The notes: generated by a model from the sequence alone, not told the origin. A stretch of 64,000 nt of DNA from DATAPD01 sp036265385 (GCA_036265385.1 DATAPD010000015.1:496001-560000), one strand, 5' to 3'; shown: positions 26,647 to 35,827, counted from the stretch's first letter. Made by a program: numbers and translations.

Positions 26647-27240
26647 CTACGGCGCTTCGATCAACTCCAGCTTGCCCTCACGCGTTCGATGCAGCACCAT
26701 CACTTTGCCTTTCGCATCGCGGAACACAAATACATCGCGATCGCGAAAATGTACTTCTTTAATTGCTTCCTCGAGTGTCATCGGCCGAAGTGCAACCGAA
26801 TCCTTCGATCGGGATAGGTGAACCTCAGTTGTTTTCGCGACTGCGGGAAAACGGTGGACCACCACCGGCACAGACGTGGACTCCGTCAGGCCCACAGTGG
26901 TTTCCACGGCCTCAATCTTCGCGTCCCCATTCCACTTCTTGCGCGCATTTCGCTTCTTGGAGATTTGCCGTGTTTTATGCTTGAGCGCCTGTTTTTCCAG
27001 GTGTTCGAGTGCTTCGTTGACAGCCGACTTCATGTCGCCCGCTTCCGCGGCGCCCACGATCGGACCGTTTCTGGGAGTAATCGTGATTTCTGCTTTATTA
27101 CGGTGCTTTTCGACGACTAGAATGACTTTGGTCTCGAACTTGTCGCCTAAAATTTTTCTGACTTTTGCGAGGCCGGTTTCAACTGTCTTGCGGATGATAG
27201 GAGTAACTTCATACTGCCTGCCGGTGTATTCCACGTTCAT
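26647..27240 (-). CDS. hpf: Long-form ribosome hibernation promoting factor
   Basis: A 197-residue long HPF that dimerises 70S ribosomes in stationary phase. The N-terminal S30AE domain starts MNVEYTGRQYEVTPIIRKTV and has the basic segment HKTRQISKKRNARKKW after it. The C-terminal dimerisation domain contains RPMTLEEAIKEVHFRDRDVF and FRDAKGKVMVLHRTREG. The ATG at 27240 follows AGGAG by 8 bases; 13 further open codons upstream are not family sequence. It lies downstream of rpoN, an order conserved in many Gram-negative bacteria. A terminator follows at 26571-26597. Confidence 0.96.
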   Translation of the reverse strand: MNVEYTGRQYEVTPIIRKTVETGLAKVRKILGDKFETKVILVVEKHRNKAEITITPRNGPIVGAAEAGDMKSAVNEALEHLEKQALKHKTRQISKKRNARKKWNGDAKIEAVETTVGLTESTSVPVVVHRFPAVAKTTEVHLSRSKDSVALRPMTLEEAIKEVHFRDRDVFVFRDAKGKVMVLHRTREGKLELIEAP

Positions 27241-27332
27241 TGAGCGCTCTCCTGGGTACGAGTTCCCTGCTGGGCTCAAACAACCGGTGTTGCATGGAAG
27301 AGATCGTATCGGCGTCTCAAAGGCGCCGTTTT

Positions 27333-29162
27333 TTATTTCTTTACCCTTCGCTGATGGGTGCTCGGGATCCGCATGTCTTCGCGGTATTTTGCCACCGTGC
27401 GACGCGTCACCTGAATTCCTTGCGATTGCAGGATGCGCGTAATCTGCTCATCGGTCAGCGGCCGCGTCGGATCTTCTTCGTCGATCAGCTTCTTGACCCT
27501 GCGCTTCAGGATCAGCAACGAAGTGTTGCCGCCCTCAGGGCCTTGCACGCTTTCCGAGAAGAAGTAGCGTAGCTCGAACACTCCCTGCGGCGTGTGCGCA
27601 TACTTGTTCGCAACCGCCCGGCTTACCGTCGAAGGATGCACGCCGATTTCTTCGGCCACCTCCTTGATCATCATCGGTTTCAACTGATCGATCCCTAGTT
27701 CGAGAAAGTCCTGTTGCCGCGCGACGATGCAGTAGCAGACCTTTGTGATCGTCTGCTTGCGTTGCTCGATGTTTTTGATTAGCTGAATTGCGCTTTTGTA
27801 GCGCTCTTTGACGTAATTGCGCGTGTCTTTGTCGTTCGCTTCCTTGGTCAGCAACCGCTTATACGCTGGATTCAGGCGCAGCGTTGGCAAGTCTTCATCG
27901 TTCATCAGCACGATCCACTCATCGCCGTGCTTCACGAAAGCAACATCAGGCTCGATCAGCCGCACTTGCGTTTTGTTGTAGCGGAGACCGGGCCTCGGAT
28001 CGAGCGTCCGAATATATTCGAGCGCGACCTGAACAGCCTCTGGCGAACGGTTGATCGCTTTGCCGATTTCCTTGTACTGCTTCAGCGTGAGCCCCCGCAG
28101 ATGCTGATCAACAACAGCGATCGCGTCCGCAATGACTGCTTCAGTTACGTCATTTCCGTTCCTGTGCGATGCCAGTTGCTGCTGATGATAACGAAGCTGA
28201 TACAGCAAGCACTCACGTAGATCGCGGCATGCCACACCTTGGGGATCCATCTGCCGGATCAGTTCAATCGCTTCATGCAGGTCCGCTAGACTGAAACTTG
28301 CCGCTTGTGGTGTTGGCGTCCGCTCGATGGCAGGTTCGGCTGCCGGCTCTGTCGTAGATATTGAAGGCGATGGTGCCGCGGCCGCTGCGGCCCCCATCTG
28401 CGCTGATGTAATACCGGTCGACGAGAAACTAGCCCAATCCGGTGCGCTGATGATCCCTGCCTCCGCTGACAGGGTGTTCAGGTCTTCTTCTGCAGCTTCT
28501 GTAGCCGTTAATGCGGGCTCAACGCCCTCGTCTGTACCTGCTTCTTCTGAACCCAGCCCAAGTGCAGCCGCCTCTTTGACAAGGTTTTCTTGCGTCTTTG
28601 CATCCGCTTCAGGCGATGCAGGAGCAGCTGTTCCTAGAAGCTCTTCGTCACTCGCGATCAGGTAGCCGTCTTCGCTGAGATTGCCGATGACGAGTTCCGC
28701 AGCTTCGCGGACCTGTGGACGAACCCCCAAAGCTCCCAATTGCCACATCAGGTGATCGGTCAGGTTTCCGGGCTTCGAGAGGAAGTTTTCGAATGACGGG
28801 CGCTCAATTTCCTCCATCTCGCCCTGACTCCGGTAACCGGGATCGAGGTACTCCTGGAAGAACGAGCCAAAGTCGATTTCTTCAAATGGATCTTTTTTTT
28901 CGGCCGCTGTAATCGGATTTTCTTCCGTGGTTGCGGCAGCAGCCACACGGTCGCGCTCTTCTTCCTGCCGACCCACGTCATCGATCAGCGGAACGGCATC
29001 TTCCAGTTCTTCGAGAACTGGATTTTCGACCATTTCCGTGTTGATCATGTCCTTTAATTCCAGCTTGTTGAGCGCCAGAACTGACACCATCTGCACCAGA
29101 CCCGGAGTAAGGATCTGCCGCTGAGACAGCTTCACGCTCAACTTGTGCTGCAAAAGGACCAT
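27333..29162 (-). CDS. rpoN: RNA polymerase sigma-54 factor
   Basis: A 609-residue RpoN. Region I (HKLSVKLSQRQILTPGLVQM) binds activators, and the C-terminal RpoN box ARRTVAKYRE is present as TRRTVAKYREDMRIP with the preceding helix-turn-helix IGVHPSTVSRAVANKY. It is longer than the usual 480 residues because of an Ala/Glu/Pro/Ser-rich insertion between region I and the core (about residues 165-290). Upstream lies lptB (67 bases), downstream hpf, so it belongs to the lpt-rpoN-hpf block. Any bEBP partner is outside this window. Confidence 0.96.
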   Translation of the reverse strand: MVLLQHKLSVKLSQRQILTPGLVQMVSVLALNKLELKDMINTEMVENPVLEELEDAVPLIDDVGRQEEERDRVAAAATTEENPITAAEKKDPFEEIDFGSFFQEYLDPGYRSQGEMEEIERPSFENFLSKPGNLTDHLMWQLGALGVRPQVREAAELVIGNLSEDGYLIASDEELLGTAAPASPEADAKTQENLVKEAAALGLGSEEAGTDEGVEPALTATEAAEEDLNTLSAEAGIISAPDWASFSSTGITSAQMGAAAAAAPSPSISTTEPAAEPAIERTPTPQAASFSLADLHEAIELIRQMDPQGVACRDLRECLLYQLRYHQQQLASHRNGNDVTEAVIADAIAVVDQHLRGLTLKQYKEIGKAINRSPEAVQVALEYIRTLDPRPGLRYNKTQVRLIEPDVAFVKHGDEWIVLMNDEDLPTLRLNPAYKRLLTKEANDKDTRNYVKERYKSAIQLIKNIEQRKQTITKVCYCIVARQQDFLELGIDQLKPMMIKEVAEEIGVHPSTVSRAVANKYAHTPQGVFELRYFFSESVQGPEGGNTSLLILKRRVKKLIDEEDPTRPLTDEQITRILQSQGIQVTRRTVAKYREDMRIPSTHQRRVKK

Positions 29163-29229
29163 TCTGTTCTTTGCCTATTCTCAGTGTCGCCCAGACCTCA
29201 GTCTGTGACCAAGAGCACTTAGGTACCCT

Positions 29230-29958
29230 CTATACCAAAGAAAAGCTTTCTCCCAGGTAAACTCGCCTGACTTCTGGATCATTTCCGAGCTGCTCGGGTG
29301 ATCCAGACCGGAAGATCTTGCCTTCGTTGATGATGTAGGCCCGATCGGTCACCGAGAGCGTCTCTCGGACGTTGTGATCGGTAATAAGGATGCCAATACC
29401 ACTCGCCCTAAGTCCGGAAATGATTTTCTGTAGATCGAGAACCGCTATCGGATCAATTCCCGAAAAGGGCTCGTCGAGAAGGATGAAAGTTGGATTGATG
29501 CATAGGCTACGCGCGATTTCGACCCTTCGGCGTTCACCGCCGGAGAGCGCATACCCCTTGTTCTGCCGAATGTGCTCCAACCCAAGTTCGTCGATCAACT
29601 GCTCCATCTTTTCCCGGCGCTCATGCCAGGAAATGGGTTGGGCTTCCAGCACCGCCAGAATATTTTCTTCGACCGTCAGCTTGCGAAAAACTGAGGGTTC
29701 CTGCGGGAGATAACTGATGCCATATTCGCGCGCCCGGAGATACATGGGAACGCCCGTGATGTCGGCGCTATCGTAGAGAACCCGACCCGTATCTGGGGGC
29801 ACCAAGCCTACGATTGCGTAGAAGGAAGTGGTCTTGCCAGCGCCGTTAGGTCCAAGTAAACCAACGACTTCGCCCTGTTTCACCTCAAGGCTTACGCCTC
29901 TTACAACTTGCCGACTACGATAGGTTTTGCCGATTTCGTCAGTGGCCAGGGTGTGCAT
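29230..29958 (-). CDS. lptB: LPS export ABC transporter ATPase LptB
   Basis: A 242-residue ATPase of the LptB2FG complex that extracts LPS from the inner membrane. It has Walker A GPNGAGKTT, the Q-loop region SYLPQEPSVFRKLTVEEN, the signature LSGGERRRVEIARSL and Walker B FILLDEPFSGIDPIAV, all close to E. coli LptB. The ATG abuts the stop codon of the lptC/A gene (TAA directly followed by ATG), so translation is coupled. lptF and lptG are not in the window. Confidence 0.96.
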   Translation of the reverse strand: MHTLATDEIGKTYRSRQVVRGVSLEVKQGEVVGLLGPNGAGKTTSFYAIVGLVPPDTGRVLYDSADITGVPMYLRAREYGISYLPQEPSVFRKLTVEENILAVLEAQPISWHERREKMEQLIDELGLEHIRQNKGYALSGGERRRVEIARSLCINPTFILLDEPFSGIDPIAVLDLQKIISGLRASGIGILITDHNVRETLSVTDRAYIINEGKIFRSGSPEQLGNDPEVRRVYLGESFSLV

Positions 29959-32223
29959 TTATCGTGCCACTCGGATGGTAGTTGAGGTGGGAGAGCTATC
30001 GCTTCCTTCTACGAGCACCCTATCATCGCGTTTATAGAAAGTCAACGAATTGCCCGTGATTTTGCCGTGTTCGGCATCAAAAATGCTAGGCGGACCGCCA
30101 GTCAGAACAAACTTATCCTCCGCCACTGTGTAGACCAACTGACCGCCGGTCGCCTTTCGAGCGTTCTGGGTGACCGTAACATCTCCCTCAGCTACGATTT
30201 TTTCGACTCTTCCGGCTCCCACGCCCGCCGAATCCGCTTTTTCTGTTCCGGTTGGTGCTCCTGGACCCGCAGGCGAGAGAAACGCATCCATTCGCTGACT
30301 CGTCAGCGTCATGTCGGCCCCGCGCGCGAGCACGCCTCCCTCGAATCGCACCCTCCGCTCGCTGTCGACGTAGCTGAGACGTCCACTCGTGATCGTTATC
30401 GGCATCGCCTTCCCGCTTTTGTCGGCTTGAACCAAGACGGTGGACACCTTCGATCCATTGCTGCTCGCAATCACAGAGCGTGTATCACGGTCGAACTCGA
30501 TTGTCGGAGCTTCCACCGCATTTGCGTTCTGCCACAGCCGGGCACCGCCCGTGTAGAGGGCCTTCGATGGAGATCGGTTCGCCGTCATCTTGCGTGATGT
30601 AACGTGAATCGGCGCAGACGACGCCAGGAGCGCGCCGTTCGGTTGCGGCTTCAGATCGCTGTAAGTGCTTTTGACGTTTCCCTCCGCCATTGCTGAACCC
30701 GTGCTGCGATTCAATGTCATGGTCGTAGCGGTCGTGCTGAAACCCGCTTCACTAATGCGAGGCGATCCCGTTAAGGCAAGCAGTTGATCTGTGGGGGTAT
30801 ACCGCGCACGGTCTGCCCACGCTTTTCGGTCACCATCGACATAAACGAGATTGCCTTGCTGCACGATTGTTTCGATCCCGCCGGCCGGGCGGAAGCTGAC
30901 GTCGAGCATTTCGCTCGTGGAAACCCGATCCGGCTGGTTCGGTGTCACCGTCGTGATGCGCGCGTCCGGCGCTCCATGCAAGGTTTTCAGATGATTCTTC
31001 TCATCGAAACGAGCTACGAATTTCGCGGCGGTGATCGTAGCCTTCTGCGCAGAACTTGCCTGCGTAATCGTGATCTGTCCCGCACCAGCGGTTTGCGCGC
31101 GATCCAAATGACCGCGGTCTAAAAACGCATCCATTGCCTCAGCGGCGATTTCGACATCCTGTCCCTTTCCATCGCTTGTAGCAGTTTGCGCGGATTGCTG
31201 TTGCCGTAAGCGCACATCCCGTTCCGCGTGCACTTTCTGAAGATCTTTCTTTCCAGCAAAATCCAGAACGATTCGGCCTGCACTTGCGTTAGCCACTTGT
31301 GCGCCCGTCGAGGCCAGCTGGACGTTTCCGGAGAGAACCGCATTCCGCAACGCACTCCCCTTCTCGCCGAGAAAGAATTCGGCACTATCGGACCGTCCAT
31401 TAACTTCCGACTTGCCATGCGCCTGCCCCTGGACATCTCCCTGTGCGAGCACACGCTCGACGGTGTTTTTGTCATCGAGAAACAACGTCGCGCGTTGCGC
31501 GGTCACCTGTTGCTCGTTGCGCACCAGCTTCGGCTGGATCAACTCAATATTGCGCGGTTCCTTCGTGATGATTGCGCGCAGCGCCGTGATATGTGCGGCA
31601 TTCGGTCCCGAAACATCGATTTCGACTTTGGAGTCGAGCGTGAGCACCTGGTCCTTTGCCGTGTAGTGCACGCCCACCGCAGAGCCCGACGCTTGCGCAT
31701 TTCGAAACTCAATTTTTTGATCGGTGCTCGCGTTTCCTGTTTTCTGGTTGAACACTAATCCACTGGTCTTCAGGTGGATAGGGTTTCTCAACTCTTTCGG
31801 AGGAGACTGATCAGGATTCGTCAGGCCTGCAGGATTTGCCTCAAGATCGATGCGAACTTCTCCGCCTGCCTTCGCATCACCAGATTGCGGATCATATTCG
31901 AAATCGTCGCCGTATATCTGGTCGAAGCGGGAAGCGTCGCGGCCGTACAAAATAATCGAAACGTCGTGCAGTTCTGTGAGCCCACCCTTCTTGAATTTGA
32001 CGGCCTTGCTCGCCTGCACGGTGAAGATGGTTCGTCCCTGCTCTGATTTGGAAACTTTGAACCCTTGAGCAGTCTGCTGGATGTTGACGTCAATTTTTCC
32101 GGGGAGGTCCTTCAATGCATTGCGCACACGCCAACGAGCGTAGAAGTACATCGACGCAACGATCACGATCATGACAATCGCGATCAGCGCCAGCCAGCGC
32201 CGCAGACGGGTAATGCGATCCAT
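29959..32223 (-). CDS. LptC-LptA fusion-like LPS transport protein
   Basis: A 754-residue protein anchored by one N-terminal helix (about residues 8-32, WLALIAIVMIVIVASMYFYA). An LptC-like domain follows (FKVSKSEQGRTIFTVQASKA), then several OstA/LptA-type beta-jellyroll stretches with recurring patterns such as GDVQGQAHG, AEGNVKSTY and AEGDVTVTQNARKATG. Separate LptC and LptA are about 190 residues each, so this single chain could by itself form much of the periplasmic bridge. The ATG at 32223 has AGGA upstream; nine more codons are open before it. It precedes lptB without a gap. The fusion reading is from motif patterns and not from alignment. Confidence 0.82.
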   Translation of the reverse strand: MDRITRLRRWLALIAIVMIVIVASMYFYARWRVRNALKDLPGKIDVNIQQTAQGFKVSKSEQGRTIFTVQASKAVKFKKGGLTELHDVSIILYGRDASRFDQIYGDDFEYDPQSGDAKAGGEVRIDLEANPAGLTNPDQSPPKELRNPIHLKTSGLVFNQKTGNASTDQKIEFRNAQASGSAVGVHYTAKDQVLTLDSKVEIDVSGPNAAHITALRAIITKEPRNIELIQPKLVRNEQQVTAQRATLFLDDKNTVERVLAQGDVQGQAHGKSEVNGRSDSAEFFLGEKGSALRNAVLSGNVQLASTGAQVANASAGRIVLDFAGKKDLQKVHAERDVRLRQQQSAQTATSDGKGQDVEIAAEAMDAFLDRGHLDRAQTAGAGQITITQASSAQKATITAAKFVARFDEKNHLKTLHGAPDARITTVTPNQPDRVSTSEMLDVSFRPAGGIETIVQQGNLVYVDGDRKAWADRARYTPTDQLLALTGSPRISEAGFSTTATTMTLNRSTGSAMAEGNVKSTYSDLKPQPNGALLASSAPIHVTSRKMTANRSPSKALYTGGARLWQNANAVEAPTIEFDRDTRSVIASSNGSKVSTVLVQADKSGKAMPITITSGRLSYVDSERRVRFEGGVLARGADMTLTSQRMDAFLSPAGPGAPTGTEKADSAGVGAGRVEKIVAEGDVTVTQNARKATGGQLVYTVAEDKFVLTGGPPSIFDAEHGKITGNSLTFYKRDDRVLVEGSDSSPTSTTIRVAR

Positions 32224-32309
32224 CGGAAGTCCTAGTGTATATGGATGCATGCGAAGGTCGGAGCAGCGCAGCCTTCGCTTTATCTATGGCCTACTGTCAA
32301 TTTTATTCT

Positions 32310-32439
32310 GGCGTCATCCCGAGCGCAGCGTTCTTCAGCGTAGCGAGGGATCTTGCGAGGAGCGCACGATTTCTGACGGGCGACGCACGCCAGATCCCTC
32401 GTCGCGCTTGAGAAAACGCGCGGACTTCGGGATGGCGCC
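32310..32439. repeat. Dispersed palindromic element, 130 bp
   Basis: The outer ends GGCGTCATCCCGA (32310-32322) and TCGGGATGGCGCC (32427-32439) are complementary with one mismatch. Inside them CGAGGGATCT (32344-32353) and AGATCCCTCG (32392-32401) pair perfectly. The element fills most of the 262-base gap between recJ and the lptC/A gene and can fold into a long cruciform or RNA hairpin. No open frame lies within it. Confidence 0.75.
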
Positions 32440-32485
32440 GCTAGAGATTCAGCACGGTCCGACGAGCCTTTAGGACCTGATCACC

Positions 32486-34381
32486 CTAGCCCTTCCTCAA
32501 ATCCCTCAACGACATTTCCAGGCCGCCGAACTCAGGATGTTCGTTCACATCCAGGGTGAAAGCGACATCCACCATGTCACCCGCAATCACCCGGTTCTGC
32601 TCCACAATTTCGGCAAGCCGCCAGCCCATCGCATCAAACGCAACATTGCGCCGCCAATTACTGCTATTCGATTCAATGCGGCGCTGCGGAATTGCAGCCC
32701 CATCCGGATGACAACGCGGAGGAAGTGTTGCAGCATCTGCCGCGGCCGCAACCGCTGCTTCTCGCGTGGGCAAGGATTCGGCCTCCCTCACAGTGGCGGT
32801 AGCCAATTTCAATTTCACGTGCTTGTCTTTCACGATTTTCGGAGGCGCCAACACGCGCGCGCCTCGCGCAACCAAGACCGGTTCCGGATTGCCCTGTCCG
32901 AAAGGTTCCATCTGTTGCAGAAGTCGATGCAACGACGGCGAGATATCAGAGAGATCAATTTCCGCGTCGTACTCGAGCGACGGCTCAAAGTCTTTGGTTG
33001 TCAGGCAGGTTCTGGCATGCGCATCGAGTTGGCTGCGCAACTCGACGATCTTCGCCGAAGGCAAAGCAAAGCCTACGGCATGCGCGTGTCCGCCATAACG
33101 ACTGAACAGATCGCGGCATGATTCGAGCGCTTGCAAAAGATGGAATGCTCGAATGGATCGGCCTGATCCGTGCGCTTCCTCACCATCCCGGGAAATGATC
33201 AGCGTCGGCTTGCAATACTTGTCAACAACGCGGCTCGCGGTAATCCCGATGACTCCGCGATGCCAGCCATCGCCGTCAATGACAATGCAGAATGCTTCGT
33301 GCAGCGCTGGTTCCTGCTCGAGCCTCTTCGTAATCTCATCGAGAATGCGTCTTTCTTCTTCCTGCCGTTCTGCATTGAGTTTGTCCAAGCGGCTGGCGAT
33401 CTCCCGCGCTTGCACAGGATCTTTCACGCTGAACAAATCAATCACATCGCGCGCAACATCCATACGCCCCGCGGCGTTCAGGCGCGGCGCCACACGGAAT
33501 GCAACTTCGCTGGACGTCAGTGGTTTTCCGCCAAGCTGCGCCACCTCGAGCAAAGCTTTCAACCCTACATTTACCGGCGCACGCAGCGCTTCGAGACCGA
33601 GCTTCGCGAATACACGGTTCTCGCCGGTTAGCGGCACAGCATCGGCGATCGTCGCAATCGCCACCACCTTCATAAACGACATCAGCAGCCGGGATTGATC
33701 TGGGCGATCGAGTTTCCGTTCCATTAAACCTTGCGCCAGCTTGAACGCAACTCCCGCTCCGCACAGTGCCTTGCACGGATAACCGCAACCATCCTGATTA
33801 GGATTGAGCACTGCTAGCGCAGTCGGAACTCCTTCTGTTCCTGGCAGGTGATGGTCAGTGACGATCAAGTCGATACCCGTGCGACGGGCCGTATCGGCCG
33901 CCGCAAATGCGCGAATGCCGGTATCAACGCTGACGATCAGGCGAACTCCATCGGCGGCTGCCCGCTCGATGACCTCGTCCTTCATGCCATAGCCTTCACG
34001 AATGCGGTGAGGCACATGAAAATCGGCCGAACCACCACACAACTCAATGGCGGTCTTCAGAATGACGATCGCGGTTGTTCCGTCGACGTCATAGTCGCCA
34101 TAGATCAAAATTTTTTCTTTGCGTTCGATGGCTGCTTCGAGACGCTCCAGCGCAGTCTTCATGCCCGACATGAGAAACGACGAATGCAAGTCAGAGAGCG
34201 TGGGGAACAAAAACGCCTTTGCCGCATTCCCGTCGTTGACGCCTCGAGAGATGAGCAAGCGGGCGAGAAGCGAAGCCTCTTCCAGTGCGAGAGCTTTCTT
34301 CAGCGGGAGATGGACACCGAGCAGGCTCTGGGAGAGTTCGTTCGCGATGGCGGTATCGACGTGTTTCGGAAACCAGCGCAT
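32486..34381 (-). CDS. recJ: Single-stranded-DNA-specific exonuclease RecJ
   Basis: A 631-residue DHH-superfamily 5'-3' exonuclease for recombination and mismatch repair. Catalytic motifs: GDYDVDGTTA (about residues 95-104), SVDTGI, TDHHLPG with DHH at 176-178, and the C-terminal DHHA1 region with SGRSIRAFHLLQAL and RYGGHAHAVGFAL. An Ala-rich insertion interrupts the C-terminal OB-like domain (around residues 535-565), after which VNEHPEFGGLEMSLRDLR ends the protein. It starts 9 bases after the preceding hypothetical gene, so the two are probably cotranscribed. Confidence 0.96.
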   Translation of the reverse strand: MRWFPKHVDTAIANELSQSLLGVHLPLKKALALEEASLLARLLISRGVNDGNAAKAFLFPTLSDLHSSFLMSGMKTALERLEAAIERKEKILIYGDYDVDGTTAIVILKTAIELCGGSADFHVPHRIREGYGMKDEVIERAAADGVRLIVSVDTGIRAFAAADTARRTGIDLIVTDHHLPGTEGVPTALAVLNPNQDGCGYPCKALCGAGVAFKLAQGLMERKLDRPDQSRLLMSFMKVVAIATIADAVPLTGENRVFAKLGLEALRAPVNVGLKALLEVAQLGGKPLTSSEVAFRVAPRLNAAGRMDVARDVIDLFSVKDPVQAREIASRLDKLNAERQEEERRILDEITKRLEQEPALHEAFCIVIDGDGWHRGVIGITASRVVDKYCKPTLIISRDGEEAHGSGRSIRAFHLLQALESCRDLFSRYGGHAHAVGFALPSAKIVELRSQLDAHARTCLTTKDFEPSLEYDAEIDLSDISPSLHRLLQQMEPFGQGNPEPVLVARGARVLAPPKIVKDKHVKLKLATATVREAESLPTREAAVAAAADAATLPPRCHPDGAAIPQRRIESNSSNWRRNVAFDAMGWRLAEIVEQNRVIAGDMVDVAFTLDVNEHPEFGGLEMSLRDLRKG

Positions 34382-34390
34382 GCCGGATGC

Positions 34391-34867
34391 TTACGGCTCG
34401 TCGTCCGGATCGGACTCATCGATGGGAAGCCCAGTGAAGTCCTGAGAGATTTCACGAAGGCGTTGATAGTGGTCGTACCATTCCGTGCCGGTCTCGCAAA
34501 GAAAAATGCAGCCTTGGTAAGCCCATCCCAGTTGAACGAAGCCCGTTTTGCCGATGTAGGCGCGCAGCCAGCGAGCATCCTCGAGATCTTCCTCGCTCGT
34601 GTATTCGCCTTCTTCCATGCGGCGCATCATGGAATCTAACTCTGTTCGTTCGAGAGTCCAGGTGTGCATGATGATGAAGGGCGCATTCGAAGCTTTGGCG
34701 AGCTCGACGAAATCTTTCCATCCGTCGGCATTGCCGCCCGACTCCCACATCACGCTCTGCACTTCTTCGTAGTCGATGAACCCGTGGAAACGGCGCATGC
34801 CGTGGCCTTCAATGAAGGCAATCATGTCGTCTTTAAGGCCGGCGAGGTCGTCCGGAACAGGTGACAT
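34391..34867 (-). CDS. Acidic conserved hypothetical protein upstream of recJ
   Basis: A 158-residue soluble, acidic protein (C-terminus DESDPDDEP) with many Trp, Tyr and Met residues (WTLERTELDSMMRRMEEGEY, WLRAYIGKTGFVQLGWAY). No signal peptide, membrane segment or motif known to me is visible. The frame's codon use matches recJ, and the nine-base gap to recJ suggests one transcript. It is divergent from the DUF507 pair. I do not recognise the family. Confidence 0.7.
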   Translation of the reverse strand: MSPVPDDLAGLKDDMIAFIEGHGMRRFHGFIDYEEVQSVMWESGGNADGWKDFVELAKASNAPFIIMHTWTLERTELDSMMRRMEEGEYTSEEDLEDARWLRAYIGKTGFVQLGWAYQGCIFLCETGTEWYDHYQRLREISQDFTGLPIDESDPDDEP

Positions 34868-34964
34868 AGGTTTTATCTAGCCATCGATTGTACGGCCAGC
34901 CGAACGGAACGTGCCACTCGCCTGTGTTAAACTTTTTGTTTCGCAAACACACATTTTCCGACAC

Positions 34965-35243
34965 ATGCTCTTTTCCAAAGAATATGTGGCCTATCTGGCC
35001 CGTGAAATCACAAAGAAAATGATTGCCGCCGAGGTCATTGAGACCAAGGCATTACCGGCTGTCACCGAGAAAGTGCACTCCGCCATTCTCGAGGAGTTGT
35101 CGCTCGAGGACCGGATCAATGATGAAGTCCGCGTCATTCTTGAAGCTTATTCCGACGAAATGCGAAAGAGTGGAGCGAATTACCAGGAGATGTTCCGCAA
35201 GGTGAAGAACGAGCTCGTGCGCAAGTACAAGGCGGTGCTATGA
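34965..35243 (+). CDS. DUF507 family protein (first copy)
   Basis: A 92-residue helical protein of the DUF507 type. The sequence starts MLFSKEYVAYLAREITKKM and contains LSLEDRINDEVRVIL and YQEMFRKVKNELVRKYK, all family positions. The ATG at 34965 is chosen because the open frame upstream (from 34911) has no family sequence. The stop codon overlaps the start of the second DUF507 gene by 4 bases, so the two are translationally coupled and probably form a heteromer (inference). Function unknown. Confidence 0.85.
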   Translation: MLFSKEYVAYLAREITKKMIAAEVIETKALPAVTEKVHSAILEELSLEDRINDEVRVILEAYSDEMRKSGANYQEMFRKVKNELVRKYKAVL

Positions 35244-35515
35244 GACTGAGCCGCGACAAGCTGAACAAACTTGCTCACGTTGTCACCGATACGCTCGCCG
35301 ATTTGGATGCCGTCGACTTTGTCGAAGACCGGAATACTGTCCGGCTGGAAGCCCGCAAGGTTCTTGAAGAACTCATGGCGCAGGAAGCACGTATCGACGG
35401 CGCCGCCCGCCAGAAAATCGAAAGCCAGCGCCGCACCATCCTCGAAGGTTCCCAGGAATGGGACATCCTTTACCGCAAGTACTACAACGAAGAAGTGAAG
35501 AAGCTGGGAATCTAG
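35240..35515 (+). CDS. DUF507 family protein (second copy)
   Basis: A 91-residue paralogue: MRLSRDKLNKLAHVVTDTL followed by LEARKVLEELMAQEARID, QKIESQRRTILEGSQEWDI and YRKYYNEEVKKLGI. The latter ending is characteristic of DUF507. It overlaps the preceding copy by ATGA. Only a few bases after its TAG a 7-bp repeat array begins, and no terminator hairpin is evident. Confidence 0.87.
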   Translation: MRLSRDKLNKLAHVVTDTLADLDAVDFVEDRNTVRLEARKVLEELMAQEARIDGAARQKIESQRRTILEGSQEWDILYRKYYNEEVKKLGI

Positions 35516-35518
35516 AAG

Positions 35519-35574
35519 CAGTTCTCAGTTCTCAGTTCTCAGTAAGTCGGTAGTCAGATGGCCGATCGCCAGTG
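35519..35574. repeat. Heptad-period repeat (CAGTTCT type) after the DUF507 pair
   Basis: CAGTTCT occurs three times exactly from 35519, followed in the same 7-bp register by CAGTAAG, TCGGTAG, TCAGATG, GCCGATC and GCCAGTG, which look like decayed units. The array starts 4 bases after the stop codon. The same exact unit recurs at 56188. Confidence 0.85.
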
Positions 35575-35668
35575 ATTCGTCCCGTCAGTCAGCTGCTCTC
35601 CAATTGCAGTTGCTCGCCGCGAGAGTTGGATTCCTAGAGGTTCATTCACTATTTGACTTTTCTCCGGA

Positions 35669-35752
35669 GTCATCCTGAACGCTCGCGCTTTCTCCAGCGA
35701 GCGGAGGGATCTTGCGCGCAGTGCAAAAATGAAGCACTCTGCGCACAGTGAC
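35669..35752. repeat. Partial dispersed palindromic element
   Basis: GTCATCCTGAACG followed by GCGGAGGGATCT matches the left half of the 32310 element. A further inverted pair (TGCGCGCAGTGC against GCACTCTGCGCA) follows. The right outer end is missing, so this is a degenerate or half copy. Confidence 0.5.
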
Positions 35753-35805
35753 GCGTTACTGCTTTCAGAATAGGTGATCAAGCCACTAAATTCCCAAAAT
35801 GAAAC

Positions 35806-35827
35806 AAATCGCATTTAAATGCGATTT
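35806..35827. promoter_or_regulatory. 22-bp perfect palindrome
   Basis: AAATCGCATTT followed directly by its exact reverse complement AAATGCGATTT, with no spacer. Such perfect dyads are typical of dimeric repressor operators. It lies in an 825-base gap with no gene, so a regulated target is not obvious. Confidence 0.5.

Noticed and set aside
27310..27334. Terminator-like hairpin followed by six T on the plus strand
   Set aside because: No plus-strand gene precedes it; the T-run is the complement of the Lys-rich end of rpoN, so it is probably coincidental.
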